A DNA stretch of 64,000 bases from Pomacea canaliculata (GCF_003073045.1 NC_037592.1:4577924-4641923), one strand, 5' to 3'; counted from the stretch's first letter, positions 13,101 to 23,578 are shown. Program-made: numbers and translations. The notes: generated from the letters alone by a model not told the origin.

Positions 13101-15852
13101 AAAGAAGCCAGCCCTGTAAACAGATGCCACGTGCAGAGAAAGAACAGCGTGCCTGAGACGAGAGCTGAACCCAGGACAGCTAACCTTCACTGTATTGGTG
13201 ACAGGCGCTAACCGTTGCTCCACCGGAGCGCCTCAGGGAGGGTCAGAGGAGACCAAGTGTAAATTATATAAGTGCATCACCAAAATAAATATCAAAAGTG
13301 GCTAATAAGGATTTAATAATCTTAAATCAGAACTTATAAACAAAACAAAAGAATTAATAAATCACAAACACAAGGTGAAATGCTTTTAGAACAAAATAAT
13401 CTGCAAAAGAACTAAGACCTTCAAAATGATAATAAATGAGTAAAAACTCTGCATCATATTGACAGACATCAAATGACAGGATTGATTTTACAAAATCAGG
13501 TGATGAAATGGTCTGTCATAAGTGAAGAGGAAGGATGCTAGGCTATCAGCATGACACAGAGATAGCGAAAATCTCACAAGATAATTTATAGTTCAGATAC
13601 ACACACTGGCCCTGACTAACTAGTCATAGCGATAGATCCTGCATCTTCACTGGCCACCACATATTAGCCTTCTAAAGGTCTGATGGGTTGCCAGTATCGA
13701 GTCCCATATTCAACCCACCATATAAAAAGACTAATGAGTATTAAAGGCAGTTTAGCTCTCATTACAGCTACAACTATGCATGCCAGTAATTTAGTAAAAA
13801 TTCATGGAAATTTGGGAAAAAAGGCAGTCAGTGGTGGCAAAATCAAGACTCCCTTTACAACAACAACAAAAATCTGATTAACTGAACAATATCAAACAGG
13901 CATATCATGTTATAAAATAAGTAAAAATCCCAACTGATTATTTTAATGACTATATCTGCTATGATAAAAGGTCAGAGAGTTTATCTCTGTGAGTGTAATG
14001 GTCATTTTCTTGAGACAATGAATTGTCTAGATTTCTTGAAATGTTCTAATTCGGTTTCAAGTTGGAATTAATTAAAAATAAATTAAAGGCTATCCTGAGT
14101 GCAAATTTATTTAAAATGAGGGGATTCATTAAAAAAAATAATATTCAAAAATTCTGGGCGAAAAAAAAAATGTCCTGTTCATGGGATGTAGGTCTTTGAA
14201 CTGAACATTGCTGTTCTCACCTGGGTTTTAGAAAGGGGACAAGACTTTATTTCCCTTAGCACCACACCTCAGCACTCTGAATGAGCAACATCTCATTAGC
14301 GCATGCTAGAACTAATGAACTTCAATGACAAGGTAGTAGTCTTCAGCAATGTCAGAAGCACAAATCTAGAAGCACAATAACTAAATTGACATTTCCTACA
14401 AAAAAAGGAGGTCTTAACCTCTTTCCAAAACTTTGAATTTGATAAGAACTGTAATGCTAAAGGAGCAGCATCTCATAAACAGAATTTAGTGCTTGAGACA
14501 AAAATGAGACATAGACAGCATAAGAAGGACATAAGGGTAAACAACAGCACTGATAACTAATGAAAGATAAATATAAAAGACTACAAGAGGAATCGGGAAA
14601 CAAACAGTACAAACTGAGAGTTTAGTGAATCTTCAGAGGAAGACATGAAGTGGACTAGTGCACATTTAAATGATTTGATTGTGGGTAGGCGAAGATATAG
14701 AAGGGAAGAGAGTTACACTGTTTTGCTGCACACTGTGTACGAACGAATGTAGATCATATGTAAGCCTGAACGATGATTGTATGAGAGTATGTACAAAAAT
14801 ATAAAAATATACATAATGAGCACATTTTAAACTTACTTCATATATTGCATCATAGAAAAAGTTAAGTCATGAAGTTAACTACATTTTTAGGCAAATTAGT
14901 AGCTCATGTACAGCTTTTCCAAAAAGTAAGTTTGTTAATCTAAATAATATCCAGCAGTGTGTTCTGAAAAATGGGGCAAAAGTGAAGCATATCTGCTGCT
15001 TGTCAGAATGCAAAGTAGTGGTGTGAATAACCTATGCGCCATAGTCTCTATGAGTGCATGCATAACAACTGTAAAAATATTTTGACTTGTTGGTGAATTC
15101 AACTTTAAGCTACACTTCAACATTTACTGTCTTAATGCTATGATTCTTGTTATATTGCTGCAATTTTATTTTGCCTAATGAAAATAGTGGGAAATAAAAT
15201 GTAACAAAGCTCATAAAATAAGTGCATGTGTACTGACCTACATATGTTTGTTGGGGGCCGATCTAGGTGCCAACCAACTGATGTGTTGTGTAAGTATTTG
15301 TCACGCATGAAATACAGTGCTTAGTGAAGTAATTATGAAGCTGTTTTCAACTCAAGAAGAAGTGAACACTACATTCTTCAAATGGTAGATTTTATTATGT
15401 GAACTGCTTACTCAAATCTGAAACAGCATTACCATACAATGAAAACTGAAAACACGTTAAGTGTTGAATGCTCCTTTTAGATTGTATTTTCCCCTTCTTC
15501 TTCTTCTCTCTATCTCTCACACACATTTGTCCCCACCACAACACGTCTATTTATCATTACTAATAGCAATACTAACCTCAGATTTCGCATCGGGGCTGTA
15601 GTATATGATGATTAACGTTGATACAATGTTTACAACGAGTCCAGCTATGGTAAGGAGATTTGGAGCTACCCATAATGGTATCTGCTCCACAAGCCATCTC
15701 CAAAACGGCTGTAGAAAAGGTTCCAACAACGACTGTCCTCCAGCACTGTACTTGTGTTCTGATAGTCGCTTTAGCTGCTGTTCGCTAAGTATCCGACCGG
15801 ACCTCATCTCCGAACCCGTAAACAGGTCGGGGTTCAGTTTTAATTCCTTCAT
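7130..15852 (-). CDS. CEPT1: Choline/ethanolaminephosphotransferase (CEPT1-like), eight exons
   Basis: An integral membrane enzyme of the ER/nuclear envelope that transfers phosphocholine or phosphoethanolamine from the CDP-alcohol to diacylglycerol, the last step of the Kennedy pathway. Exons on the minus strand are 15577-15852 (start ATG 15850-15852, with an in-frame stop upstream), 10899-11046, 10156-10297, 9555-9639, 9084-9218, 8530-8688, 7543-7668 and 7130-7278 (stop TAG 7130-7132). Phases chain through the first seven exons. Residues 115-137 hold the complete CDP-alcohol phosphotransferase signature D-G-x2-A-R-x8-G-x3-D-x3-D (DGKQAR ... GELFDHGCD). Later hallmarks are [37 protein letters not shown] and [13 protein letters not shown]. 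The encoded total is about 406 aa, against about 416 for human CEPT1. Between the last two exons the protein lacks about eight residues and the phase does not match, so a small exon of about 22-25 nt is probably unannotated there. CHPT1/EPT1 are alternative paralogues, but identity to CEPT1 looks closest. Confidence 0.95.
7855..8165. repeat. Old diverged interspersed repeat (partner near 14,390-14,740)
   Basis: The end of this stretch (tttgatggtgggtgagtgg followed by ccattgttttgttgcaca) resembles 14,670-14,735 (tttgattgtgggtaggcg, then cactgttttgctgcaca). Both lie at the edges of or inside CEPT1 introns in the same orientation. Similarity is patchy and no termini are clear, so the family is unknown. 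Confidence 0.3.
11047..15576. other. CEPT1: Large first intron of the CEPT1-like gene
   Basis: This intron of about 4.5 kb separates the first coding exon from the catalytic-motif exon. It has a SINE near 13,056-13,235 and the repeat near 14,390-14,740. I see no other gene in it. Confidence 0.6.
13056..13235 (-). mobile_element. tRNA-derived SINE, second copy of the 4286-4475 family
   Basis: It shares the stretch GTGTTTTACGCCGTGCCAGC and the whole body with the copy at 4286-4475, in the same minus orientation. The tRNA-like head read on the minus strand includes GGTGGAGCAACGGTTAGCGC. Flanks show an imperfect target duplication (agggtcagaagaa on the left, agggtcagaggag on the right). A run of ten G bases lies just outside its plus-strand left edge. 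Confidence 0.7.
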
Positions 15853-16912
15853 AGAACAGCAAGGCAGCTACTATATGACATGAAGTGAGGTTGCCTGAAC
15901 AGAGGTGTTGTGCGAGCAAAGTCATATACTCCTCAGAGAGCCAGTCCGGTGTCAGCTGTGAGATTGGTTTCACCTCACGTCATCCACTACTTTGTGACAA
16001 ACCGGATATGACAACCACGCATGCTCAGTCATCAGGTCACCGACTACCTGTCTTCTTGTTCCCACGTCGACGAGAAGAAATCGTCAAGTAAATCCACTGC
16101 TTTCATGCGACAATACCAACAGAGATTAGACAATTATTGAAATGCATAATTCGGATTTCGGATTTTGTATGACATACAAACCCTTACTCACGATGAATCA
16201 GTGTCTGGTGATTTGGCAATTTGGAAAGCTCGGATGATACACTATCTGACTTCTTCGCTACCAACATATATTCCGCGTCTCCTGTTTCAGCAAGTTCATG
16301 GTTTCGGAAACGATACACTTCACGAGTTATTCATTAAAAAAGGGACAAATCTCGAACCAGGAATTATGGCTATAGTTGCGGCCTCGATTTTCATTTAGTA
16401 TTTTATTTATTATTTTTGTCTTTTTTTATAGTTTCATTCAGGATTTTTAATTTCTGAAATAATTTTATTAATTTTGAACATTATTACTTTTATTGTTCTT
16501 GTGTTTTCGTTTGTTTTTTTTTTGTGTTTTTTTTATTACGAGTAATGTTAGTAATTACAGTGCGAGATTTGACCTAAACTAAGGGCAAACCACTCTTGGA
16601 CAGTGTGACTAGTGTATTGTCTGCCCTGACAACTTGGTGATGGTTGTGTTTGCGTGTACGTGCATCGCATTTACCTGACGGAAAAGTCACATGACTTCAA
16701 GGCGAAATGTTTCTTATCTATTGCTTGAAGTAGGCGTAAACATGATGTTGAACGTTATAGAAAATGAGTGGTTGCAGCTCAGCTCTTGTAGTCCAACCTT
16801 TTAAAGAAAATGGACAACTATTAATCATTAATCTGGAGATCACGCGATGATAACTCGAAGTTTTGTGTACAACAGTTGAAGGCAATTCAAATTTTAGAAA
16901 GTGCGGATAAAC
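15853..16912. other. Upstream region of CEPT1-like gene and intergenic DNA
   Basis: The first 250 bases upstream of the CEPT1 start are richer in CpG than the surroundings and probably contain its promoter and 5' UTR. The rest is AT-rich with long T runs near 16,380-16,545. No other gene is supported. Confidence 0.4.
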
Positions 16913-17070
16913 GGTATACGCTGATCGAGAGTTAAAAACACTTTACTACTGTTCCTTCAATGTTGGATCTACATGTATGTTCAAAGACTGAAACCACGAA
17001 CTAATATCCCTGGACTACTGGCAGAAGATTTTTTCCCAGTTAACTGCTAAAACGAGGCATAAGACGACAT

Positions 17071-18091
17071 ATCTATCTATTCCTCTTCGTGCATCAGGTT
17101 GCACATAAGGCCTCAACCAGAGTCCGCCACCGATGTCGATCGGCTGAAACCCGCTCTAGGTGACCCCATGTCCAGCCCTTTCCCTTCATCTCCCTTTCCA
17201 CTGTTCTTCTCCAAGTTTCCTTTGGGCGGCCTCGTTTTCTTCGGCCGTCTGGAGTCCATCATAGGGCGACTTTGGAAAGGTCTGCTGTCTGCTGGCGGAG
17301 CACATGTCCAATCCATCGCCAACGCCTTCGTTGAACCTGCGAGGTGATGGACTCGGTTTCAGTTCTTCGGTGGAGTTCTTCGTTGGTGATGGTGTTTGGC
17401 CAAAAGATGTTAAGTATGCGCCTGATGCATCTGTTTTGGAAGACGTCAAGCTTGTTACTGATGGTTTTGGTCATCTTCCAAGATTCTGATCCGTAAAGGA
17501 GGGTGCTGATCACATTTGACTTGAAGATTCTCAGCTTGATCTTCTGGCTGATGTTTTTTGCCTTCCATGTGCTCCTGAGTGAGGCGAAGGCCTGGCTGGC
17601 TTTCGCCAGTTGGGCTCGAATCTCCACCTCCGCATCCCCGGTGTTTGACATTTTGGACCCAAGATAGGTGAAACTGTTAACTTCCTCAATCTCTTCTCCA
17701 TTTAGTTTGATGCTGTCTTGGACTCTGGCGTTCACTCTCATACTTTTCGTTTTCTTTGTGCTGACCTTCAAGCCAAGGTTTTCAGCTGTTTCTGAGAAGG
17801 CCTTTGTTTTTTCCTGCATGTCTTGGTGGCGGTGTGACAGCAGGGCAATGTCATCAGCAAAGTCTAAGTCTTCCAGCGCTGTTGTTGCTGTCATAGTCAT
17901 GGTCCATCTGATCCCTCTCCTCTCACTGTCGGTGGAAGTCTTCATGATCCAGTCCATGGCCAGGATGAAGAGGAACGGCGACAGAATGCAGCCCTGCTTC
18001 ACCCCGCCGGTACTGACGTTGAAGGGGTCTGTGAGCTCCGTGTCACAGACAACCTGGGATTTGAAATCGCTGTACAGCATTGCAATGACCT
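17071..18091 (-). mobile_element. 5'-truncated non-LTR retrotransposon (LINE) with reverse-transcriptase fragment
   Basis: A LINE piece of about 1.02 kb inserted on the minus strand into copy A. Copy B keeps the empty site (aagacgacatagcttccg near 49,304), and the insert is flanked by a short duplication, gacat, at 17,066-17,070 and 18,092-18,096. The 5' part (endonuclease and N-terminal RT) is missing. The 3' end carries an ATAGATAGAT-type microsatellite tail. An RTE-like or related clade is possible, but I cannot classify it firmly. Confidence 0.85.
17259..18091 (-). pseudogene. Reverse transcriptase C-terminal fragment of a LINE
   Basis: The reading frame carries RT motifs in order: GVKQGCILSPFLF (motif B region), LDFADDIALLSH with the catalytic FADD, FTYLGSKMS, LLYGSESW, and RRRWRWIGHVLR near the C-terminus. 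The apparent Met and first residues of the open frame come from flanking host DNA (18,092-18,113), so that start is false. After the RRWRWIGH motif the frame breaks. The usual tail (TPDGRRKRGRPKG) continues in another minus frame around 17,190-17,270. The protein is therefore 5'-truncated and frameshifted, and dead. Confidence 0.85.
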
Positions 18092-18419
18092 GACATAGCT
18101 TCCGTTTATTCACAGTTCAGATTAACTACTAAAACGAAGTATTAGACATCTTCTGGTTTATTCACATTCTTTGTTACGGCTCGCCAAGCTAACAGCGGAT
18201 CACTTCGCAAGAGGCCATTCTGAAACGAACTGGAGAAAATTTCTCTGCAAGTGACATAAGAAGTTAGACTACAAGGTATCTTTAATTACAGAGCCAGCCT
18301 GTTGGGACAGTTCTGTAGTATGTGCTAGCGAAGGCGCGAAAGAGAAATACACTACAGGCTTCACTGTTTCAGAATACAATAATACAAATATTAATTGCGA
18401 CGGTCAGCCATGTAGTACA

Positions 18420-19446
18420 GCAATGTTAGTCCTATATACATGTATATTGGACTGAAATGGGCGATCGTCTGGCAGTGTAAACTGGTACAAAGTGGAAACG
18501 CAAATTATCACAATATTGGTATTAAATTGGAGATCAATGCAAGATTTGACAGTGGTAATAAAATTTGTTACCGTCCTGTAGAATACGGACCAATATGCGA
18601 ACTGTGGATAGAGTCTTTATTAGAGCGATATTGGATTGAAGGTAGCAGCCGTGTCTATCAATGTCTTTCCCTTCTCCCCCAGCGACAAGTACCAGTCAAG
18701 GGACAACTGACTGGATTGAACATCAGTTTGAAGTTGGATCCATGCAGGATTCAATGTTAACAAAATCTTGGTGCCGTGTTGTCCCAGTATATGCATTCAT
18801 CTGTGTCATGACTTGCTATATACCCGGCACAGGATTTGTTAATTAGCGCTTCTGGCACTAGTATCAAGTATACGCCAGTGAACCATTGTCACCTATCACA
18901 ACCAATCAGTGGATAGAACAAAAGTACATACTCCACGCCAAACGACAGCGTCTACAGACAACACGAGCACAATCCACAGACCAAATATCAAACATGTCAT
19001 ACAAGCCGGTATACACTCCCTGGAGAATATAGTTCTAGTCAAACGAATAAACACCACTCAGGTTGTGTTCAATAAGCGAGTTTTTTTTTGTTTGTTTTGT
19101 TTTTTGTTTTTTTTGTTTGTTTGTTTGTTTTTTTTTTGGTGGGGGGTGGGGGACTCAGAAAATGAAACCGATGATTTTGGAATACAGCCCTACATTATTT
19201 AGAAGGCGCGCAAGATCAAGCCCAAGCTTCGATTGTGTTAAAAAATTAAATTAAAAGGTCCAAACGAATTCATTCCACAGGCAGCTTGCTGAGTAAATCT
19301 TCACAAAATGTAATGGGTAGCAGTCACAGTCTACACTGTATTATTTTTGATTCTCTGTTAAGAAGTGGGTGCACCTGAGTTAATTTTTCCACGTGTATTA
19401 CTGTTAATAAAATATAAACTCATTTCAAATGTGGGATTATCTAAGA
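18420..19446. other. Non-coding part of duplicate copy A
   Basis: No exon is supported. Includes a T/G low-complexity run (19,081-19,150). The same stretch is found in copy B at about 49,700-50,694. Confidence 0.5.
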
Positions 19447-19608
19447 CAGACCTGGGCAAAGGCCGGCCCGCCCGCTGGCCCGCCCACCAGTATATATATA
19501 CTATACATACAGTATTGGGTAAAACTGAGTTAACTATATTAGTCCGGCCCTCTAAAATCCTCCCAGTTTCTCATGTGGCCCCTTGGGAAAATTAATTGCC
19601 CACCCCTG
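19447..19608. mobile_element. hAT-type MITE with 8-bp TSD (copy A)
   Basis: A 162-bp element starting CAGACCTGGGCAAAGG and ending TTGCCCACCCCTG (imperfect inverted ends), flanked by the 8-bp direct repeat ATCTAAGA at 19,439-19,446 and 19,609-19,616. The 8-bp duplication and CAG/CTG ends fit the hAT superfamily. It is also present in copy B, so it was there before the segmental duplication. Confidence 0.8.
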
Positions 19609-20254
19609 ATCTAAGATAATGTTTTGTGTGAGCTTCTGGGAATTTTGGTTCCATTTTTGAGCCTCGTCAGGCATACAGGTAAGTGATCGCCACAGCCTGT
19701 CGGGGGTACACAGACTTAATTGTCATGTTGGTTACTGACATAGATAAGGTCAATAAGTGTATGTGACGTGTTAGTGACCTTTGTTGAAGTGGTAACGGTA
19801 AAAGTCTCGGTCCGAAGATCCGCAAGTCAACGGGAACTGTCGTGTGGCAGCGGAAGTTTAAATATTTATCTGTTCCTTCCACCCAACACCATCTGCATGT
19901 GCGTTTCATCCGGGCAGCCATGGACTTCAACTATACTTACTCTTCAGTGTTGGGTTCAAATTACAAGTGTTGTACGCGCTCTACCTGCTTGAGCTCATCT
20001 AGCTATTGTTTACTACATCAGGAGCATTCAAACCACTTGTATCCCCACTACATAGAACGAACACGAGTTGTGGTTGTGACAGGAGGCACAATGCGCTGGA
20101 TGGAGCTGGAGTAGTGAGCTTCAGGGACAGTTTGTTAGTTGCTTTGTTTGTTTGTTGCATCGCAACCTCCTGTCGCATCTGAGTCTCTTAGTAGGTCAAC
20201 CTACTAGGTGTGAGGAGGGATGTACTAGACTGGATTTTCTATGGCACCAATTCG

Positions 20255-20262
20255 GCCACGAC
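20255..20262. other. Empty target site of the nested transposon found in copy B
   Basis: The 8-bp sequence gccacgac is single here. In copy B it is duplicated at 51,496-51,503 and 58,538-58,545 around a 7.03-kb insertion. This gives direct evidence for the borders of that insertion. Confidence 0.85.
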
Positions 20263-20480
20263 GACAGTGAAAGGAACCTAATCATGGACATTGCTGTCTT
20301 ACCTAAGTCCCAGAGTTGACAATCATGAATACTTACTGGTCTTCAATAAGTTGAGTCTGGGTTTAGTAGGAAAGTGCTTATACCCTAAGGTGATTTCGTG
20401 CTATGGGGAAGGGGTAAGGAAACCGGAGTACCCGGAGAAAACCCGTGACGGTTTAGCCCTGCGAACATTTGTCACATACA

Positions 20481-20706
20481 TAAGGTGACCAGACGTTTCG
20501 GGGGCGAAAGCGGGACACGTGCCGATGATGGTGTCGTCACCGTCAAAGAACGCCAAAAAAAGTGATTTTTAAAGACAATCGGGACATTTGATGGACTTGC
20601 CAGAAAGCCAGAAAGCGGGACATTAGGCGTTCCGCCCGATGAGCAGGCGGGACACGAGGTCAAAAGCGGGACTGTCCCGCCTAATGCGGGACGTCTGGTC
20701 ACCTTA
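20481..20706. mobile_element. 226-bp MITE, internal-deletion relative of the 6.56-kb TIR element
   Basis: Ends are inverted repeats TAAGGTGACCAGACGT and ACGTCTGGTCACCTTA, and CATACA is duplicated at 20,475-20,480 and 20,707-20,712. Copy B has the empty site (cacatacagaaagtg near 58,756). Its two halves match the two ends of the element at 51,597-58,153 on the opposite strand, so it is probably an internally deleted derivative. The body is rich in GCGGGAC/GTCCCGC motifs. A 6-bp duplication is unusual, and I do not assign a superfamily. Confidence 0.85.
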
Positions 20707-21061
20707 CATACAGAAAGTGTGTCTCTAGACGAGATATGATAGAGGACCTCTCCGTGCAATGGTGATAGACGAGTGTCTTCATCACTACGCTACCGAATGT
20801 CCCTCTCCAATAAGTGCTTTTATAAGACCATATCTTATAGTAGCCTTTCCGAATGAGGTAGACAGGCAATTTATTTTCATCAATATCCTTCACCAAGTCG
20901 GCGGACATTTGTCATACATTTTCTGTATGTATGAGTGTGAGCGCACACGTGCCGCTTCTGGGAGATGTGCATGAGTGTCATTTCTTGTAACGTGAGATTT
21001 TCTCCAGAACATCGGCATTCAAATCCAGAACCACAACGTTTGCACAGGTTGTGTTGAGGTA

Positions 21062-21235
21062 TCGGTTCTATAAACCTTCAATAGTTTCGGCGGTATAAAT
21101 AAATGATAATAATAAATGCAACATTTGTACAGCGCATACTCACACTCCTAAGGAGCAAACCTGTCTGTAAAGTCCATTGAGCTTGCCTCCATGTGGGAAA
21201 TGCACTATAAAAATCCTATTATTATTATTTGTGCA
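21062..21235. repeat. SINE-like tail with ATT microsatellite (copy A)
   Basis: The stretch from the ataataataaatg run through gtgggaaatgcactataaaa to the ATTATTATTATT tail looks like the 3' end of an invertebrate SINE/LINE. The counterpart in copy B is near 59,105-59,281. Confidence 0.4.
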
Positions 21236-21459
21236 TGCACCCACTCGTCCACATGAGAGAGAGAGAGTGAGGAAAAGATGAAAACACTAACAGGTATCCA
21301 TGCAGTCTTTCGAACATAAATATAACTTATATAATGCAGTAAAGAATGTGTTTCTGGGGTATTAATTATATCTGACAGTCCAAGCAATCATTCATTGAAA
21401 GCTTCCTGCATCACACAAACTCAGCTGACTGTTCGATGTGTTATCTTTATTTTCTTCAG

Positions 21460-21568
21460 TGAACTACATAAGGCAGAGCTAACAAGTGACTATACTAGGG
21501 ACATCTTACAAAAGCAAGTAACAGTTATTTTGTGCAGATCAAGAGTCGAGTCCCAGGTCTATGTTGAG
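21460..21568 (+). CDS. Exon-like segment of unknown gene (copy A)
   Basis: A 109-nt segment with a strong acceptor (TTTATTTTCTTCAG) and donor (GAG|GTACG). Read in the one open phase it gives ELHKAELTSDYTRDILQKQV and then VTVILCRSRVESQVYVE in part. The same segment with the same splice sites and an open frame exists in copy B (59,507-59,615), differing by Arg versus Ser near the middle. No partner exons could be found on either side, and I do not recognise the protein. Confidence 0.4.
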
Positions 21569-22362
21569 GTACGATGTTTCAAAATTTTTTTACTTTACAA
21601 ATATATGGGCAAATAAATGACATTGAAAACAAAACAAAGAAACACCAGCTAATTGATGGTGTGGTTCATTCAAAGCTTTAGATTGTTCAGTTAATTTGCA
21701 AGTGTGATCTCACACAAAAAAAAAGACACAGACATGATTAGTTTGTGCTGCTCATTAAGAAAAATGCAGCAAACAATTAAAAAACATACATTTTTTCATT
21801 AAAAGAGAAACACCTTAGCTCCAAGCTTGCACACAAACTGAACTGCATGAAGTATTACCAACTGCTTGCAGCAAACAGGTGCCTAACCATTCAGTATTAA
21901 GAAGACTACATGTTACCTACAAAGAGAACAATACAGAAGACTGGCCATTCTAAGCATAACAAGAGACATGACTCTTCTAGAGAACAGGAAGCATTATTAG
22001 TCGACCCCCTCCCGCTCTCCCTCTGTCATGTGACTGTCACCCGGCCAGCAACCACCCCCCATCTCCAGCCTCCACCCTCCCTGTGTGCGTGGTGCTAGGT
22101 TCCATCCACCTAACTGCAATGTCCCACACTACCATAGAGTATAATAATCGAGCACTGCGTGGAATTTCACAACTTGTGCTTTTTAACAATCACAAAAAAG
22201 TGGCATAGTAGCGAGAGTTGGTGGTGGCATAGTAAATTTTTTTTTACATTGAATTTATAGTCGGGACCGAGCAAAAGTGGCATAGTAGCTGGGTGGCATA
22301 GTAGCGAGATTTGACTGTAGATGCCAAAGATATTAATTTTATTTTCATTTAGAAACAAATGA

Positions 22363-23064
22363 GCAAAATAGCTCAAGGCCTTAGACTGATGACAGGTCAA
22401 GGTAAAATCACTGAGGGCCCATCCAACACAAGCGAGACGATGTTTCTACAAGTACTTTAGATTGCAATGCTTCGTAAGCTTCGCCTCTGTAGTCTAGTGG
22501 ATAGGTGTGAGGCCTGATGTTTGAAAGTAGGTATGATCGAAACTTGGGGTGGCGATCGTTTTCATTTTGCTTTGGAATGTTTTTCGTTCTCTAATATGAT
22601 CAATTTTTTATCAAGCCTTTCATTAAAACCTGTTGATTGCCCAGAGAAGTCATGTAATCTAGCTGCGTATAGTTTTAAAAGTGATATAATGTTCTCAAAT
22701 GTTCTTTACTCAATTTTGTTGAAGATTCAACAGCATTAAATAATTGCTGATGAACCACTATGGTATTCCGCCTAAATTCATAAATAAATAAATTTTACTT
22801 TCATAAGTTTTAAATTCAGAAATATAAGTATCACATCAAACGAAAAACATTTCAAAGCAAAATATAAACGATCCCCACCCCAAGTTTCGAACACACCTAC
22901 TCTCAAACATAAGGCCTCAGATGTAACCATTAGACTACAGAGGAAAAGCTAACGAAGCATTGCAATCTAACGTACTTGTAGAAACATCGTCTCGCTTGTG
23001 TTGGATGGGCCCTCAGTGATTTTACCTTGACCTGTCATCAGTTTAAGGCCTTGAGCTATTTTGC
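22363..23064. mobile_element. Fold-back element: tRNA-like SINE in head-to-head inverted copies
   Basis: The arms at 22,363-22,597 and 22,839-23,064 are inverted copies of each other (with scattered mismatches), separated by about 240 bp of AT-rich DNA. Each arm contains a tRNA-like unit. In the left arm, 22,484-22,556 has an A-box-like TAGTCTAGTGGATAGG and a B-box-like GATCGAAACTTGG. This can be two SINE copies in opposite orientation or one long-TIR fold-back transposon. A stable hairpin RNA would form if it is transcribed. Confidence 0.6.
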
Positions 23065-23082
23065 CTGTCATAATTCACTTTA

Positions 23083-23367
23083 TGTCACCCTTCACAGTAT
23101 TTAAAAGTTGTAGAATTAGTCCCCAAGAACAAGTTTCATAGCTGTCAAAGAGTGAAGCGGAGGTTGGCTTAGAAGGGAAGTGTGCAAGGTCGCTGACGTC
23201 ACGCTTCCCGAAGGCTTCCGAAGTTCCGAAGGCTTCCGAAGCTGCTTCACTGTTCAAGAAAAAAAGATACGCGGGCGGGAGCCGACATGAAGCTGTCTCT
23301 TGTGTGTTTTCTATCTGGACAGTTTAATGAGTGCCACCACTAATACCCACAAACCAATAACACAACA
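23083..23367 (+). mobile_element. Probable 5' LTR remnant of a Ty3/gypsy element
   Basis: This stretch ends in ACAACA directly before a primer-binding site (23,368-23,381). It holds a GACGTCAC motif and a tandem aggcttccgaag repeat. The 5' border is uncertain because no second LTR is in the window to align. Confidence 0.45.
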
Positions 23368-23381
23368 TGGTGTCAGAAGTG
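23368..23381 (+). other. Retrotransposon primer-binding site (tRNA-Leu type)
   Basis: TGGTGTCAGAAGTG is complementary to the 3' end of many tRNA-Leu molecules (…CACTTCTGACACCA). It lies immediately after an LTR-like CA end, as expected for minus-strand priming in Ty3/gypsy elements. Confidence 0.65.
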
Positions 23382-23488
23382 AGCAGCAAAGTGCTAGCTG
23401 TGTGATTTCTCCAGAAACTTTCAGGTGGGCACGTTTTTCTCATTTTGAAATATTGCCCCGTCAGTTGCAAAGTGACATTTCTCGCAAG

Positions 23489-23578
23489 ATGGCAGAGACA
23501 CATCAGAGAAAACACTTCACTGCAAACGTTCCGGTTCCCTCAAAGCTGGATTTGTCTTCTAACATTGAAGTAAATTGA
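23489..23578 (+). pseudogene. Ty3/gypsy gag N-terminal remnant, interrupted
   Basis: About 30 codons beginning at ATG 23,489 (MAETHQRKH, then PVPSKLDLSSNIEVN) read like the start of a gypsy Gag, where a Trp-Lys-Lys-Phe motif normally follows. Here TGA stands in place of the tryptophan codon and the frame is lost afterwards. No protease, RT or integrase was found downstream, so this is a 5' fragment of a dead element. Confidence 0.55.

Larger units (their letters stand above)
16914..21999. repeat. Segmental duplicate, copy A
   Basis: Outside its own insertions this block aligns almost continuously with 49,161-60,044 (copy B). Shared landmarks are the start gtatacgctgatcga, the hAT MITE at 19,447-19,608, the block ending at ggccacgacgacagtg (20,254-20,269), a 109-nt exon-like segment and the end gaagcattatta. 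Copy A alone has a LINE (17,071-18,091) and a MITE (20,481-20,706). Copy B alone has a 7.03-kb nested transposon. The many small substitutions and indels show that the duplication is not very recent. Confidence 0.85.

Noticed and set aside
13020..13211. Plus-strand ORF at 13,020 (and similar at 4,268-4,630)
   Set aside because: These are translations of tRNA-derived SINE copies.
17668..18093. 141-codon plus-strand ORF
   Set aside because: It is the antisense shadow of the LINE reverse transcriptase.
20699..20974. Overlapping ORFs on both strands in duplicate A (also 58,684-59,025 in B)
   Set aside because: Conserved between copies only as DNA. No splice sites, motifs or recognisable protein. 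Each strand is equally open.
23300..23488. Plus-strand ORF running through the primer-binding site into gag
   Set aside because: The upstream part is LTR and leader sequence. The gag-like start is the ATG at 23,489.
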